Assembly (NCBI GenBank): GCA_947483645.1
Contig: CANKLS010000002.1
Span: forward strand, 1 to 60,265
From: Bradymonadales bacterium
Lineage (GTDB): Bacteria; Myxococcota; Bradymonadia; REDH01
Length of the DNA stretch: 60,265 nt
Reading direction: 5' to 3'
The position numbers were made by a program, and so were the translations under genes. The notes below the pieces were generated by a model. It did not search any database and was not told the origin of the DNA. It worked only from the letters and a program-made list of their open reading frames with translations. Of the stretch, positions 1-7,540 are shown piece by piece; position 1 is the stretch's first letter; each line of letters begins with the position of its first letter.

Positions 1-498
1 ATCAAGGAGGCCATCGACCGCATCTACGCGGCGCGCTCCTCCGTCTACATGGCCACGACCGGCCTCTACAACAAAGAGCTCGTAGATGCCCTGCGCTACA
101 AGGCTGCAGCGGGCTTCACCGTGAAGGTGGTCGTCGACGCAGCTGGGGCGGATGCCGTTGGTAGCCGCCTGAGCCGCCTCGAAGGCGGGATTGCAGACCC
201 CAACACGCCCAGCCCCAACGCCAAGGTGGTCCGGCGCCCAAATGTGGGCTTCAACGCGCTGATTGTCGATGCGGAGCCCTCGGCACTCGACGGAACTCAG
301 GGGCCGGCGACCATGTTCGTGCCGAGCCAGCCCTTCATCGAGACCATCCCCTATGTCACGGGTGCCGGCGGCCTTGAGCCTCGCCCCTGCGACACCTTCT
401 TCGATAGTAACGCCTGGGCCATCGCGGAACAGAGCACCTCCAATCACCCCCTCCTCCGCCAGGTCGCGCAATGGATCATCGACGAATCCTCGCGCTGA
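1..498 (+). CDS. PLD-fold protein, C-terminal part (5' end outside window)
   Basis: Only the last 165 residues are in the window; the frame is open from base 1. The first ~50 residues have the helix-strand pattern of one half of a phospholipase D fold (SSVYMATTGLYNKELVDAL, then FTVKVVVD). Where a catalytic HxKxxxxD would sit it reads FNALIVDAE, so His and Lys are absent and this half looks catalytically dead; an intact motif could lie upstream of the window. The stop overlaps the next PLD-fold gene by 28 bp, so the two are probably co-transcribed. The family assignment rests on pattern resemblance and on the neighbour. A function other than structural or regulatory partner of the next protein cannot be proposed. 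Confidence 0.55.
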   Translation: MKEAIDRIYAARSSVYMATTGLYNKELVDALRYKAAAGFTVKVVVDAAGADAVGSRLSRLEGGIADPNTPSPNAKVVRRPNVGFNALIVDAEPSALDGTQGPATMFVPSQPFIETIPYVTGAGGLEPRPCDTFFDSNAWAIAEQSTSNHPLLRQVAQWIIDESSR

Positions 499-2435
499 TT
501 GCGCCCCTCTTCGCGCTGCTCGCAGCCTGCGCCATCACGCCCGATGAGGCAGATGTTGCCCAGGCCGCGAATCCGCGGATCGATGTCTACTTCAACAGCC
601 CCGCGACCCGCACCGAGACGGGCTCCGACGCCAACACCGACGACATCTTGGTGCAGACCCTCGACCGGGCCCGTGTGTCCATCGACATGGCCGTCTACGG
701 CTTCAGCCGCCGTCCCATTATCGAAGCGGCCATCCGCGCCCACAACCGGGGCGTCCTCGTCCGGGTCGTCGGTGATGCCAAGAGCAACACCGGTTACACC
801 GGCGGTTACCTCGATATGGACCGGCTCAACATCCCGATGCAGGCCGGCAACCAGAACCACATCATGCACAACAAGTTCTTCATTGTTGATGAACAGCGTG
901 TCTTCGTGGGTACCGGCAACATCACCAGCAACAGCTTCGACCGCGACAACAACGCTTGGGTCATCATCGACTCGCCGGCCGTCGCGCGGGACTTCACGGC
1001 TGAGTTCAATCAGATGTTCGCTGGCCGCTTCGGCGCCGCCAAGGTGCGGCTCGAGAATGGTGAGAGCTACCCCGTAGGTGATACCCGGGTCGAGGTCCGC
1101 TTCGCCCCACAGGAAGATGCGCTGGGTGGTCTGCTGCAGACCATCAACGATGCGCAGGGCTCTGTGCGGTTCTTCATCTTCGCCTTCACCAAGGACTCGG
1201 TCGGCTCTGCGCTCATCGCCAAGCACCGTGAGTTCTCGGCCTACAACCAGTTCTGCGATCCTGCGCTGAACCCCGTGCTTGTCGACGCGGGAGGGCAGGG
1301 CGCCGCCGCCGAGGCGCACCGCGCCCTTCACGCCTGCGGAACGGCACCCTTTGCGCGGAAGCTGGTGCAGGGTGTTGTCGACCGTTCACAGCTGCATTCG
1401 AACGGCCCCTACCACGAGTTCTACCGTCTGCTGACAGCCGGCGTCGATGTTGTCCTCGATGGAAATGAAAACGCCGGTCAGCCTGGCGACTACCAGGCCG
1501 GAGGCGCCCGCCAGCACGACAAGACGGTTGTGGTCGATGGTGGACTTCCGACCGCCAAGGTCTGCACCGGGTCGTTCAACTGGTCGTCGAGCGCGACAGG
1601 TTCAAACGACGAGACGCTGCTCGTGCTTCACGGAGAGCGGCTCACGGCGCAGTATGTCGAGCAGTTCGAGCAACTCTATGCGGAGGGCGACCTCGCCGGC
1701 AACCGGTACGCCGGCGACGGCACACAGCTTGCGGCTGGCGACATCGTCTTCAACGAGATTCAGTGGGATGGCTACAACGGCACCATCGACCCCACCGATG
1801 CCGGCGGCGACGATGTCTACAATGATGAGTTCATCGAGCTGCTCAACACGACCGATGAGGCGATCGACATCTCCCTCTGGACGATCGCGACGGACGAGGA
1901 TTTTGTCCTCGGCTTCTACCCCGGCACCATCATCGGCCCGCGCGAGCGCTTCCTGGTCGTAGACCACAACGTGGCGCCCTTCCAGGACGGCGTCCCCCAG
2001 ACAGCGGTCTCGGCCTACCGCAACGCCGACTTCATCATGAACGTGGCCAACGACCCGCGCTTTCTGCGCCTCTCGCTGCACAACTTCGACTTCCGGCTCC
2101 GGCTGCTCGACCCGCGCGGCACCGAGTTTGACCGCGCGGGCGACGGCGGCCCCGCCTTCTTCGGCGGTCGCGAAGCATCGGGGACCCCGGCGCGCAACGT
2201 CTCGATGGAGCGGATTCACAACGACTGTTCGTCGGCCACCGGCCCCTGCGCCCAGTTCACCCCCGGAGATGCGCCCGCAGCCTGGCGCGCCTGCAGCGCC
2301 GCCAAGGGCGGAGCCAACGTGAACGAGGCCTTCCAGTCCTACATGATCGCCACCCCCGGAGAGCCCAACAGCGGCGGGGAGTTCATCGCTCCCGAAACGG
2401 CCGACTTTCGTGCCTTCGGAAATGGAGCCCCCTGA
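471..2435 (+). CDS. PLD-family lipoprotein with two HKD motifs and a lamin-tail domain
   Basis: 654 residues. A signal peptide ends in a lipobox (LLAAC, Cys20), so the mature protein is probably lipid-anchored outside the cytoplasm. Two phospholipase D motifs are intact: H133-N-K135 to D140 (HNKFFIVD) and H349-D-K351 to D356. These two HxKx4D sites normally build one active site for phosphodiester cleavage. From about residue 430 comes a lamin-tail-like beta domain (DIVFNEIQWDG, then EFIELLNTTDEAIDISLW), a module often found on secreted nucleases. This suggests an exported nuclease or phospholipase; I favour nuclease from the domain pairing, as inference only. It overlaps the upstream PLD-like gene and is followed 2 bp later by a phosphatase lipoprotein. 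Confidence 0.8.
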   Translation: MDHRRILALIAPLFALLAACAITPDEADVAQAANPRIDVYFNSPATRTETGSDANTDDILVQTLDRARVSIDMAVYGFSRRPIIEAAIRAHNRGVLVRVVGDAKSNTGYTGGYLDMDRLNIPMQAGNQNHIMHNKFFIVDEQRVFVGTGNITSNSFDRDNNAWVIIDSPAVARDFTAEFNQMFAGRFGAAKVRLENGESYPVGDTRVEVRFAPQEDALGGLLQTINDAQGSVRFFIFAFTKDSVGSALIAKHREFSAYNQFCDPALNPVLVDAGGQGAAAEAHRALHACGTAPFARKLVQGVVDRSQLHSNGPYHEFYRLLTAGVDVVLDGNENAGQPGDYQAGGARQHDKTVVVDGGLPTAKVCTGSFNWSSSATGSNDETLLVLHGERLTAQYVEQFEQLYAEGDLAGNRYAGDGTQLAAGDIVFNEIQWDGYNGTIDPTDAGGDDVYNDEFIELLNTTDEAIDISLWTIATDEDFVLGFYPGTIIGPRERFLVVDHNVAPFQDGVPQTAVSAYRNADFIMNVANDPRFLRLSLHNFDFRLRLLDPRGTEFDRAGDGGPAFFGGREASGTPARNVSMERIHNDCSSATGPCAQFTPGDAPAAWRACSAAKGGANVNEAFQSYMIATPGEPNSGGEFIAPETADFRAFGNGAP

Positions 2436-2437
2436 CC

Positions 2438-3307
2438 ATGCGCAACCTGCTCGTCCTGTTGCTCGCGACCGCTTCGCTCTCGGCCTGTGCCGCGCCGCAG
2501 AAGGCGAGCCCGCATCCCGCATCGGCTCCGGCGCAGGTAGAGGGCACGCTTTCGCTGCTCTGGACTCAGACTTCCGTAGAGTTCGCTGCCGTGACGCGCG
2601 CTGCATTCAGTCAGGCGTCGTCGGCACTCCCTGCTCTCGTTGCAGACCCCACCGCCTTCGCTGCGGTGGAGCAGACGGCCGCTGCGGCGCTCCCGCCTGC
2701 CGTGGTCCTCGACCTCGACGAGACGGTTCTCGACAACAGCGCCTATCAGGTCTGGCTCGTGAAGACGGGGCAGAGCTACTCTTCCGCCACCTGGGCAGCC
2801 TGGTGCGACGCGGGTGAGGCCACGCTGATTCCCGGCGCGCGTGAGTTCCTGCTCGGTGCAGTCGCTCAGGGTGTGACGCCGCTCTACATCTCGAACCGCG
2901 ACGCCTCCTGCGAGGCCGCAACACGGCGCAACCTGGAGGCGCTTGGCGTGCCGATTGTGGAGGCCGACGGCGTCGACGCAGTGCTGCTCAAGAAGGAGCA
3001 GCCCACCTGGGGCTCCGACAAGGGGACGCGCCGTATCGAGGTCGCCAAGCGATTCCGCATCGTGATGCTTGTCGGCGACAACTTCGGCGACTTCCTCGAC
3101 GGTATCGCTCTCTCCATCGCCGATCGCGCCGCGCTCGCTCAGCCATACATCGGTTGGTGGGGGAGCCGTTGGATTCCGCTCCCCAACCCGCAGTATGGCT
3201 CATGGGATGGGGCCGCCTTCGGACACAAGTCCTCCCTGCCGTCGGCGGAGCAGACCTCAGCGCGCGTGGCTGCGCTCCGCGGCTGGTCTGGTCCCTCGCC
3301 GAAGTAG
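2438..3307 (+). CDS. HAD acid phosphatase lipoprotein, e(P4)/class B-like
   Basis: 289 residues with a lipoprotein signal (LSACAAP, Cys17). HAD motif I is DLDETVLD (nucleophile D92, general acid D94), motif II is in YISNRD, and the metal-binding end motif is LVGDNFGD. The DLDETVLDNSAYQ context and the size fit the acid phosphatase subfamily that includes the Haemophilus outer-membrane lipoprotein e(P4), which dephosphorylates nucleotides and NMN at the cell surface. It starts 2 bp after the PLD-lamin-tail lipoprotein, so the two form one transcription unit that could release nucleosides and phosphate from external nucleic acid. The substrate is inferred. It converges on the TPR lipoprotein with a 23-bp gap. 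Confidence 0.8.
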   Translation: MRNLLVLLLATASLSACAAPQKASPHPASAPAQVEGTLSLLWTQTSVEFAAVTRAAFSQASSALPALVADPTAFAAVEQTAAAALPPAVVLDLDETVLDNSAYQVWLVKTGQSYSSATWAAWCDAGEATLIPGAREFLLGAVAQGVTPLYISNRDASCEAATRRNLEALGVPIVEADGVDAVLLKKEQPTWGSDKGTRRIEVAKRFRIVMLVGDNFGDFLDGIALSIADRAALAQPYIGWWGSRWIPLPNPQYGSWDGAAFGHKSSLPSAEQTSARVAALRGWSGPSPK

Positions 3308-3330
3308 TCTGCGGGCCTTCCGCGGCAGAC

Positions 3331-4842
3331 CTAGCGCTTCTGTAGCGCCTGCTTGCGGGCGAGCAGTTCGCGGTTGCCGGGCAGGGCCTTGAGGCCGGCC
3401 TCCACGATGGCGAGCGCCTCACGAACCCGGTCTGCGGCAGCCAACGCATCGACGAGCGCCAGACGGTATCGGGGCAGACTGCCCCCGCTCTTGTCAAAGG
3501 CCGCCTGCGCGTGCGCCACGACCAAGGCGGGTGCAAGGATGCCTTCACGCGCCAACGCAAGTTCCACCACCTCGGCGTGCGCATCGGGGTCGCTCCCTCT
3601 CTCGTTTGCACGGCGCGAGAGGATGGGCAGCGCCAGATCGAAGCGACCACCCTCCTTGTAGGCCTGCAACAGCAGTTCGGTCCAGGCACTGGGCGCCCAG
3701 GCCCGCTCGGCGTCGGCCTCGAGGAGCTCTGCAACCTCGCCCCAAGCCGACCGCGCCGCACAGAGCTCGGCCAATTTGGTCCGTGCGTCCACCGTTTGGG
3801 GGGCGGCAGCGAGGGCCTTCCGAAGGGTTCTCTCCGCAGAGACCTTGTCGTCATGCCCGAACTGCAACAGCGCCAAGAGGTAGAGGGCACCGGGCTGCGC
3901 GGGGTCCGTAGCCAAGGTTGCGTCGGCAAGCCGCTGCGCGGCCTCCACGCGCCCTGCAAGGAGCTCTGCGCGTCCCATCAGTACCTGTGCTGGCAGGAGC
4001 TCTCCGGAGCGCGCCGATATGTCAGAGAGCGTCTGCAGTGCGAGGTTGGCGTCGCCGACATCGAGCTGCGCCTGCGCCAGCGCGACAGCGACCTCCGCGT
4101 CGCCCGGCGCATACTGCTGGGCCCTGGTGAGAACGGTGACGGCCCGTCGCGCCTGATGCACCAACGTCATCATCCGTCCGATGCGGAGGAGGTAGAGCGG
4201 CTTGCGCTCATACTCCGCCGCGCGCGACAGCGCGTTCACCACATCGGTCGAGCTGCCAGTTTCCATGAGGAGTTGGGCCAGCGCAAGACGGGCCTCGGTG
4301 TTCGAGCCGTTGGCAAGAATGGCCTCTTGAAAACTTGAGGCAGCATCGCCTTGCCCCTGCGTCACCATGCAGCGGCCGACAAAGGTCAGGGCCGTTGAGA
4401 GCTGGGCGGGCGTTGCCCCGCGCGGTCCCTGCGCGACGACCTTCTTACTCAGGGCGGTCGCCTCGTCGCACCGGTTCAAGCGTAGCCGCGCCTCGGCAGC
4501 CCCCAACTGTGCATCTACGGAGCTGGCCCGCGCGGCAAGCGCGATGTCGAAGGTGGCGGAAGCCTCCTCATTGCGCCCCTGTGCGAGCTGCAGGTTACCG
4601 AGCGAGATTCGCGCCGACAGGTAGTTGGGGTTGGCCGCCAGCGCCCGCTTGAAGCGACGCTCCGCTTCTGCCTGGTCGCCGGCCTGCTGCGCCGTCAGCC
4701 CCTCCTGAAACTCGGCCTCGTCGGCCCCGTTCATGAAGGCTGCGCCGGCCCCCGACTCAGTTGCCGGCCCCGCGCACCCCACGGCAGTGGCGGTGAGGGA
4801 GGCTGCGAGAAGGGCACCCAAGGTGCTGTGATGGAGACGCAT
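3331..4842 (-). CDS. TPR-repeat lipoprotein
   Basis: 503 residues. The N-terminus is a lipoprotein signal with Cys23 (ATAVGCAG). The rest is a long array of degenerate tetratricopeptide-type helix pairs, rich in Ala, Leu and Arg (for example AERRFKRALAANPNYLSARI and AEVAVALAQAQLDVGDANLA). Such arrays bind partner proteins, often in the periplasm or at the outer membrane. The gene starts 34 bp after the predicted outer-membrane barrel gene and is most likely in its operon, so it may help assemble or serve that barrel. No enzyme motif is seen and the exact role is unknown. Confidence 0.75.
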   Translation of the reverse strand: MRLHHSTLGALLAASLTATAVGCAGPATESGAGAAFMNGADEAEFQEGLTAQQAGDQAEAERRFKRALAANPNYLSARISLGNLQLAQGRNEEASATFDIALAARASSVDAQLGAAEARLRLNRCDEATALSKKVVAQGPRGATPAQLSTALTFVGRCMVTQGQGDAASSFQEAILANGSNTEARLALAQLLMETGSSTDVVNALSRAAEYERKPLYLLRIGRMMTLVHQARRAVTVLTRAQQYAPGDAEVAVALAQAQLDVGDANLALQTLSDISARSGELLPAQVLMGRAELLAGRVEAAQRLADATLATDPAQPGALYLLALLQFGHDDKVSAERTLRKALAAAPQTVDARTKLAELCAARSAWGEVAELLEADAERAWAPSAWTELLLQAYKEGGRFDLALPILSRRANERGSDPDAHAEVVELALAREGILAPALVVAHAQAAFDKSGGSLPRYRLALVDALAAADRVREALAIVEAGLKALPGNRELLARKQALQKR

Positions 4843-4876
4843 GGAGGGGAACCTCGGAGGAGCAGTCGCTCGTGTT

Positions 4877-6910
4877 TTAGAAGGCCCAGTTGAACTTGGA
4901 CTGGACGGTCCAAGCGTTGCCGGCGGTCACGTCTGAACCGTAGGTTGAGGCGAAACCTTCGCGACCCTCGTAGATGGCCACAACGGAGTCCAGCCGCTCG
5001 CGGCCGGTCTTGCCGTTGAAGGCTGCGCCGGGCACGTAGTAGCCGAACGAGAGGTCGGCACTGTAGCGGGGCTCGCGGTAGTAGAGGGCGGCATCGGCCT
5101 CGACACCGTAGAAGCCTTCGCCGGACGGCGTGAGCTCCGAGTCCACAGCGGTCGCGGTGATCAGGTCGAAGCGTGCGCCGAGGATGTCGTTCTGCTTCGC
5201 CAGGAAGTCGAAGGAGAAGTAGGGGTTGATGTAGTAGGCGTTGGTGACCGCGCCGATGACTTCACGGAACATGATCATGTCGATGAAGTAGTTACGGTCG
5301 AAGCGGAAGTTGGTCAGGTTGGGCTCACGGTCGCTGATCTGCCACTCGTCCTTGACGGCGAAGGCTGAGATCTGGCTGCAACCGGCGGGGCTCGCAGGGT
5401 CGCACTTCTCGATGGTCCGCGGCGAGGCGTAACCTGCGTTGAAGCCCGTTGCCATCGCACCCTTGCTGTAGTCCAGCTCCATGGCGACGCCGAGCTGGTC
5501 GATGTCGCGGGGCTTGGCAGGCGTGTTGCTCTCGGGGCCGGCATTCTCGATGCTGCCCTTGATGGCGGCGGCCTCGAGTTCGAACCGGATGCGCTCCATG
5601 GCACGGGGCTCCGAGGTGTAGCGGAACCAGAAGTCCAAGATGTTGGCCTGCGCACCGCGCGCAATCCAGGTGTCGTCGAGCAGGGCGTTGTCGACGCCGC
5701 TCACACCCTCGATGGCACCCGCTTCGGAGCTCAGCCCCTGCTCGCGGTAGACGTAGTAAAGGCCGTAGTCGAAGGCCGGCGCCCTGAGCTCCTTGAGGAG
5801 CCGGTTGCGCTCGGCGACATCGGCCGGCTGAAGCGGGCGGCTGAAGAGCGAGACAACATAGCTCGTCACATCGTCGTCCTGCGAGAGGTCGGCGGCCTGA
5901 CCAAAGTAGTCGATCGACTTCTGTGTCGACGGGCCGGCCGAATTGTAGTCCCAGCCGAGCGCAAGGTAGAAGCCGGGGACGCGGGTCACGAACATGGCAC
6001 GGTCGACGTAGTCGCCGGAGTCGCAGTCGAGGCAGGAGTGGCCCGCGAGCGCGCCGCCCCGGTAGGAGAGCCGCTGCTCGGTGATGGAGGAGTAGTTCCC
6101 GCCGCCGTTGGCCAGAATGCCGAGGCCCCACTGCGAGGCCATCCGGCCTAGACGGAGCGAGCCGATGAAGGTCTTCACCTCGCCGTAGGCCTGCGTCACT
6201 GCGATGGAGGTCTTGCCCGAGTTGGACTCATTGGGCGGCTCCTGCGTGCCGGAGAAGCCGACGAGCGGCAGGTCGGTTCGGACCAGATCGAGGTTGTTCG
6301 AGTCGTAGCCGTCGGGGGTCGAGCCCATGACCACATTGTCGAGGATGTTCATCTCGAGGTGGATTCTGGCATCCTCCGTCAGGTGAAAGATGGGGCGGAG
6401 ACGGAGGCGCACATTGGCGCCGCCGAGCAGCTCGGCATCCCTGTCGGCATACTTGGTGAGGTCCACCTTGTTGCCGTTCTCGTCATTGACCTCGACGGGG
6501 TCGTTCTGCACGTTGGAGTTGCCGAGCAGCGCTTCGACGGGCGGCAGGATGGGACTGGTCCCTTCCGTGTTGAGGTCGAGGTTGGAGAAGGCGTCAGCCC
6601 GAAAGCGGAAGTAGCCGTGCCACTCCACGTAGGGGAAGCTGGTGGAGGGTGCAGCAAGCTGGTCCTCGGTGATGAGGTTGAAAGCCGGCGCGGGAGCGCC
6701 GGTGCCCGCACCTGCAGGGTTCTGGGCGGCATAGCTCTCGAAGGCCTTGGTCCGCATCACCGGCTTGAGCGTCTCAATCGAAGGCGTTGTTGGCGGAGCC
6801 GTCGGAATCTCGGGCGTGACCAATTCTTCGGCTACGGCGCCCTCATCGGCATGTGCGATGCTGGCAGTTGGGAGGATGGCGAGAAGGGAGAGCCAGGCAA
6901 CGCTACGCAT
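4877..6910 (-). CDS. Predicted outer-membrane beta-barrel protein (TIGR04551-like)
   Basis: 677 residues from the chosen ATG. A signal peptide (MRSVAWLSLLAILPTASIA, cut near AHA-DE) precedes a Pro/Thr-rich spacer, then a long beta-rich region full of alternating aromatic/polar strands (YVEWHGYFRFRADAF; LRLGRMASQWGLGILANGGG; CLDCDSGDYVDRAMF), ending in a C-terminal aromatic (KFNWAF) as outer-membrane barrels do. The layout resembles a family common in Myxococcota (TIGR04551, from memory). The frame extends 81 bp further upstream, but a -35/-10 pair lies inside that extension and a TGGAG ribosome site sits just before 6910, so the shorter start is used. The substrate, if it is a porin, is unknown. 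Confidence 0.65.
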   Translation of the reverse strand: MRSVAWLSLLAILPTASIAHADEGAVAEELVTPEIPTAPPTTPSIETLKPVMRTKAFESYAAQNPAGAGTGAPAPAFNLITEDQLAAPSTSFPYVEWHGYFRFRADAFSNLDLNTEGTSPILPPVEALLGNSNVQNDPVEVNDENGNKVDLTKYADRDAELLGGANVRLRLRPIFHLTEDARIHLEMNILDNVVMGSTPDGYDSNNLDLVRTDLPLVGFSGTQEPPNESNSGKTSIAVTQAYGEVKTFIGSLRLGRMASQWGLGILANGGGNYSSITEQRLSYRGGALAGHSCLDCDSGDYVDRAMFVTRVPGFYLALGWDYNSAGPSTQKSIDYFGQAADLSQDDDVTSYVVSLFSRPLQPADVAERNRLLKELRAPAFDYGLYYVYREQGLSSEAGAIEGVSGVDNALLDDTWIARGAQANILDFWFRYTSEPRAMERIRFELEAAAIKGSIENAGPESNTPAKPRDIDQLGVAMELDYSKGAMATGFNAGYASPRTIEKCDPASPAGCSQISAFAVKDEWQISDREPNLTNFRFDRNYFIDMIMFREVIGAVTNAYYINPYFSFDFLAKQNDILGARFDLITATAVDSELTPSGEGFYGVEADAALYYREPRYSADLSFGYYVPGAAFNGKTGRERLDSVVAIYEGREGFASTYGSDVTAGNAWTVQSKFNWAF

Positions 6911-6962
6911 ATTTGCTCCAGATTGGCGGTCGCCGGTCAGGGCGGCACAAGCAGTGGACAGC

Positions 6963-6991
6963 AGGTAACACTTCAAAAAGAGGGATGTCAA
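6963..6991 (-). promoter_or_regulatory. Promoter of barrel/TPR operon
   Basis: On the minus strand: TTGACA, 17 bp, TTACCT. It lies 53 bp upstream of the ATG at 6910 and overlaps the longer reading-frame extension, which supports the short start. Confidence 0.6.
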
Positions 6992-7006
6992 CGCGGGCGC
7001 ACCTGC

Positions 7007-7420
7007 TCAATGCGGGTCGGCCTTTCGCTGGCACATCTCGAGCAGCACGCCCATGGTGTCTTTGGGGTGCATGAAGGTGATGAGCTTGCCATGTGCGCCG
7101 TCGAGCGGCGCCTCGCTGAGGAGGCGAATCCGGTTCTCGATGGCCTTGCTCCGCTCCTGCAGAATGTCGTCGGTTGCCAGCGCCATGTGGTGGAGCCCTT
7201 CGCCCCGCTTCTCGATAAAGATGGCAATCGGCGAGTCAGGGCGCGTCGGCTCGAGCAGCTCCAGTAGCGTCTCTCCGCAGACGAAGAAGGCCACGCGGAC
7301 GCCTTGGCTTGCAACCTCGTCAATCGCCTCGAGGTGCAGACCGAGCTGGTCGCGGTAGAAGGGGATGGCCGCCTCCAGCGACCGGACCGCGATGCCGATG
7401 TGGTCAACCTTGGTATACAT
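7007..7420 (-). CDS. mce: Methylmalonyl-CoA epimerase
   Basis: 137 residues, the usual length. It is a vicinal-oxygen-chelate (glyoxalase-fold) protein with the metal ligands where expected: DHIGIAV near the N-terminus, LLELLEPTRP mid-protein, LHHMALATDD, and a late Glu in GVLLEMCQR. It interconverts the R and S forms of methylmalonyl-CoA in propionyl-CoA breakdown or propionate formation. An AGGTGA ribosome site precedes the ATG. No mutase or propionyl-CoA carboxylase gene is in the window. An acyl-CoA dehydrogenase lies about 24 kb away and shows no operon link. Confidence 0.9.
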   Translation of the reverse strand: MYTKVDHIGIAVRSLEAAIPFYRDQLGLHLEAIDEVASQGVRVAFFVCGETLLELLEPTRPDSPIAIFIEKRGEGLHHMALATDDILQERSKAIENRIRLLSEAPLDGAHGKLITFMHPKDTMGVLLEMCQRKADPH

Positions 7421-7540
7421 GCTTCACCTATCGCATCTGTCCGAGGAACCCCGCCGGCGCGGGTCATCTTCCTGCTACACCAGCGGCATGCAAGGTGCTA
7501 GGAATCGACCTCCGCATCTCATCGGAGGCTTCGAACCATC

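Noticed and set aside
3307..3330. A GTCTGC/GCAGAC inverted repeat between two convergent genes
   Set aside because: Only six base pairs with a large interior and no T tract; not convincing as a terminator.
6911..6991. A longer start for the barrel protein at 6991
   Set aside because: A -35/-10 pair lies inside the extension, and the shorter ATG has a ribosome site and a clean signal peptide.
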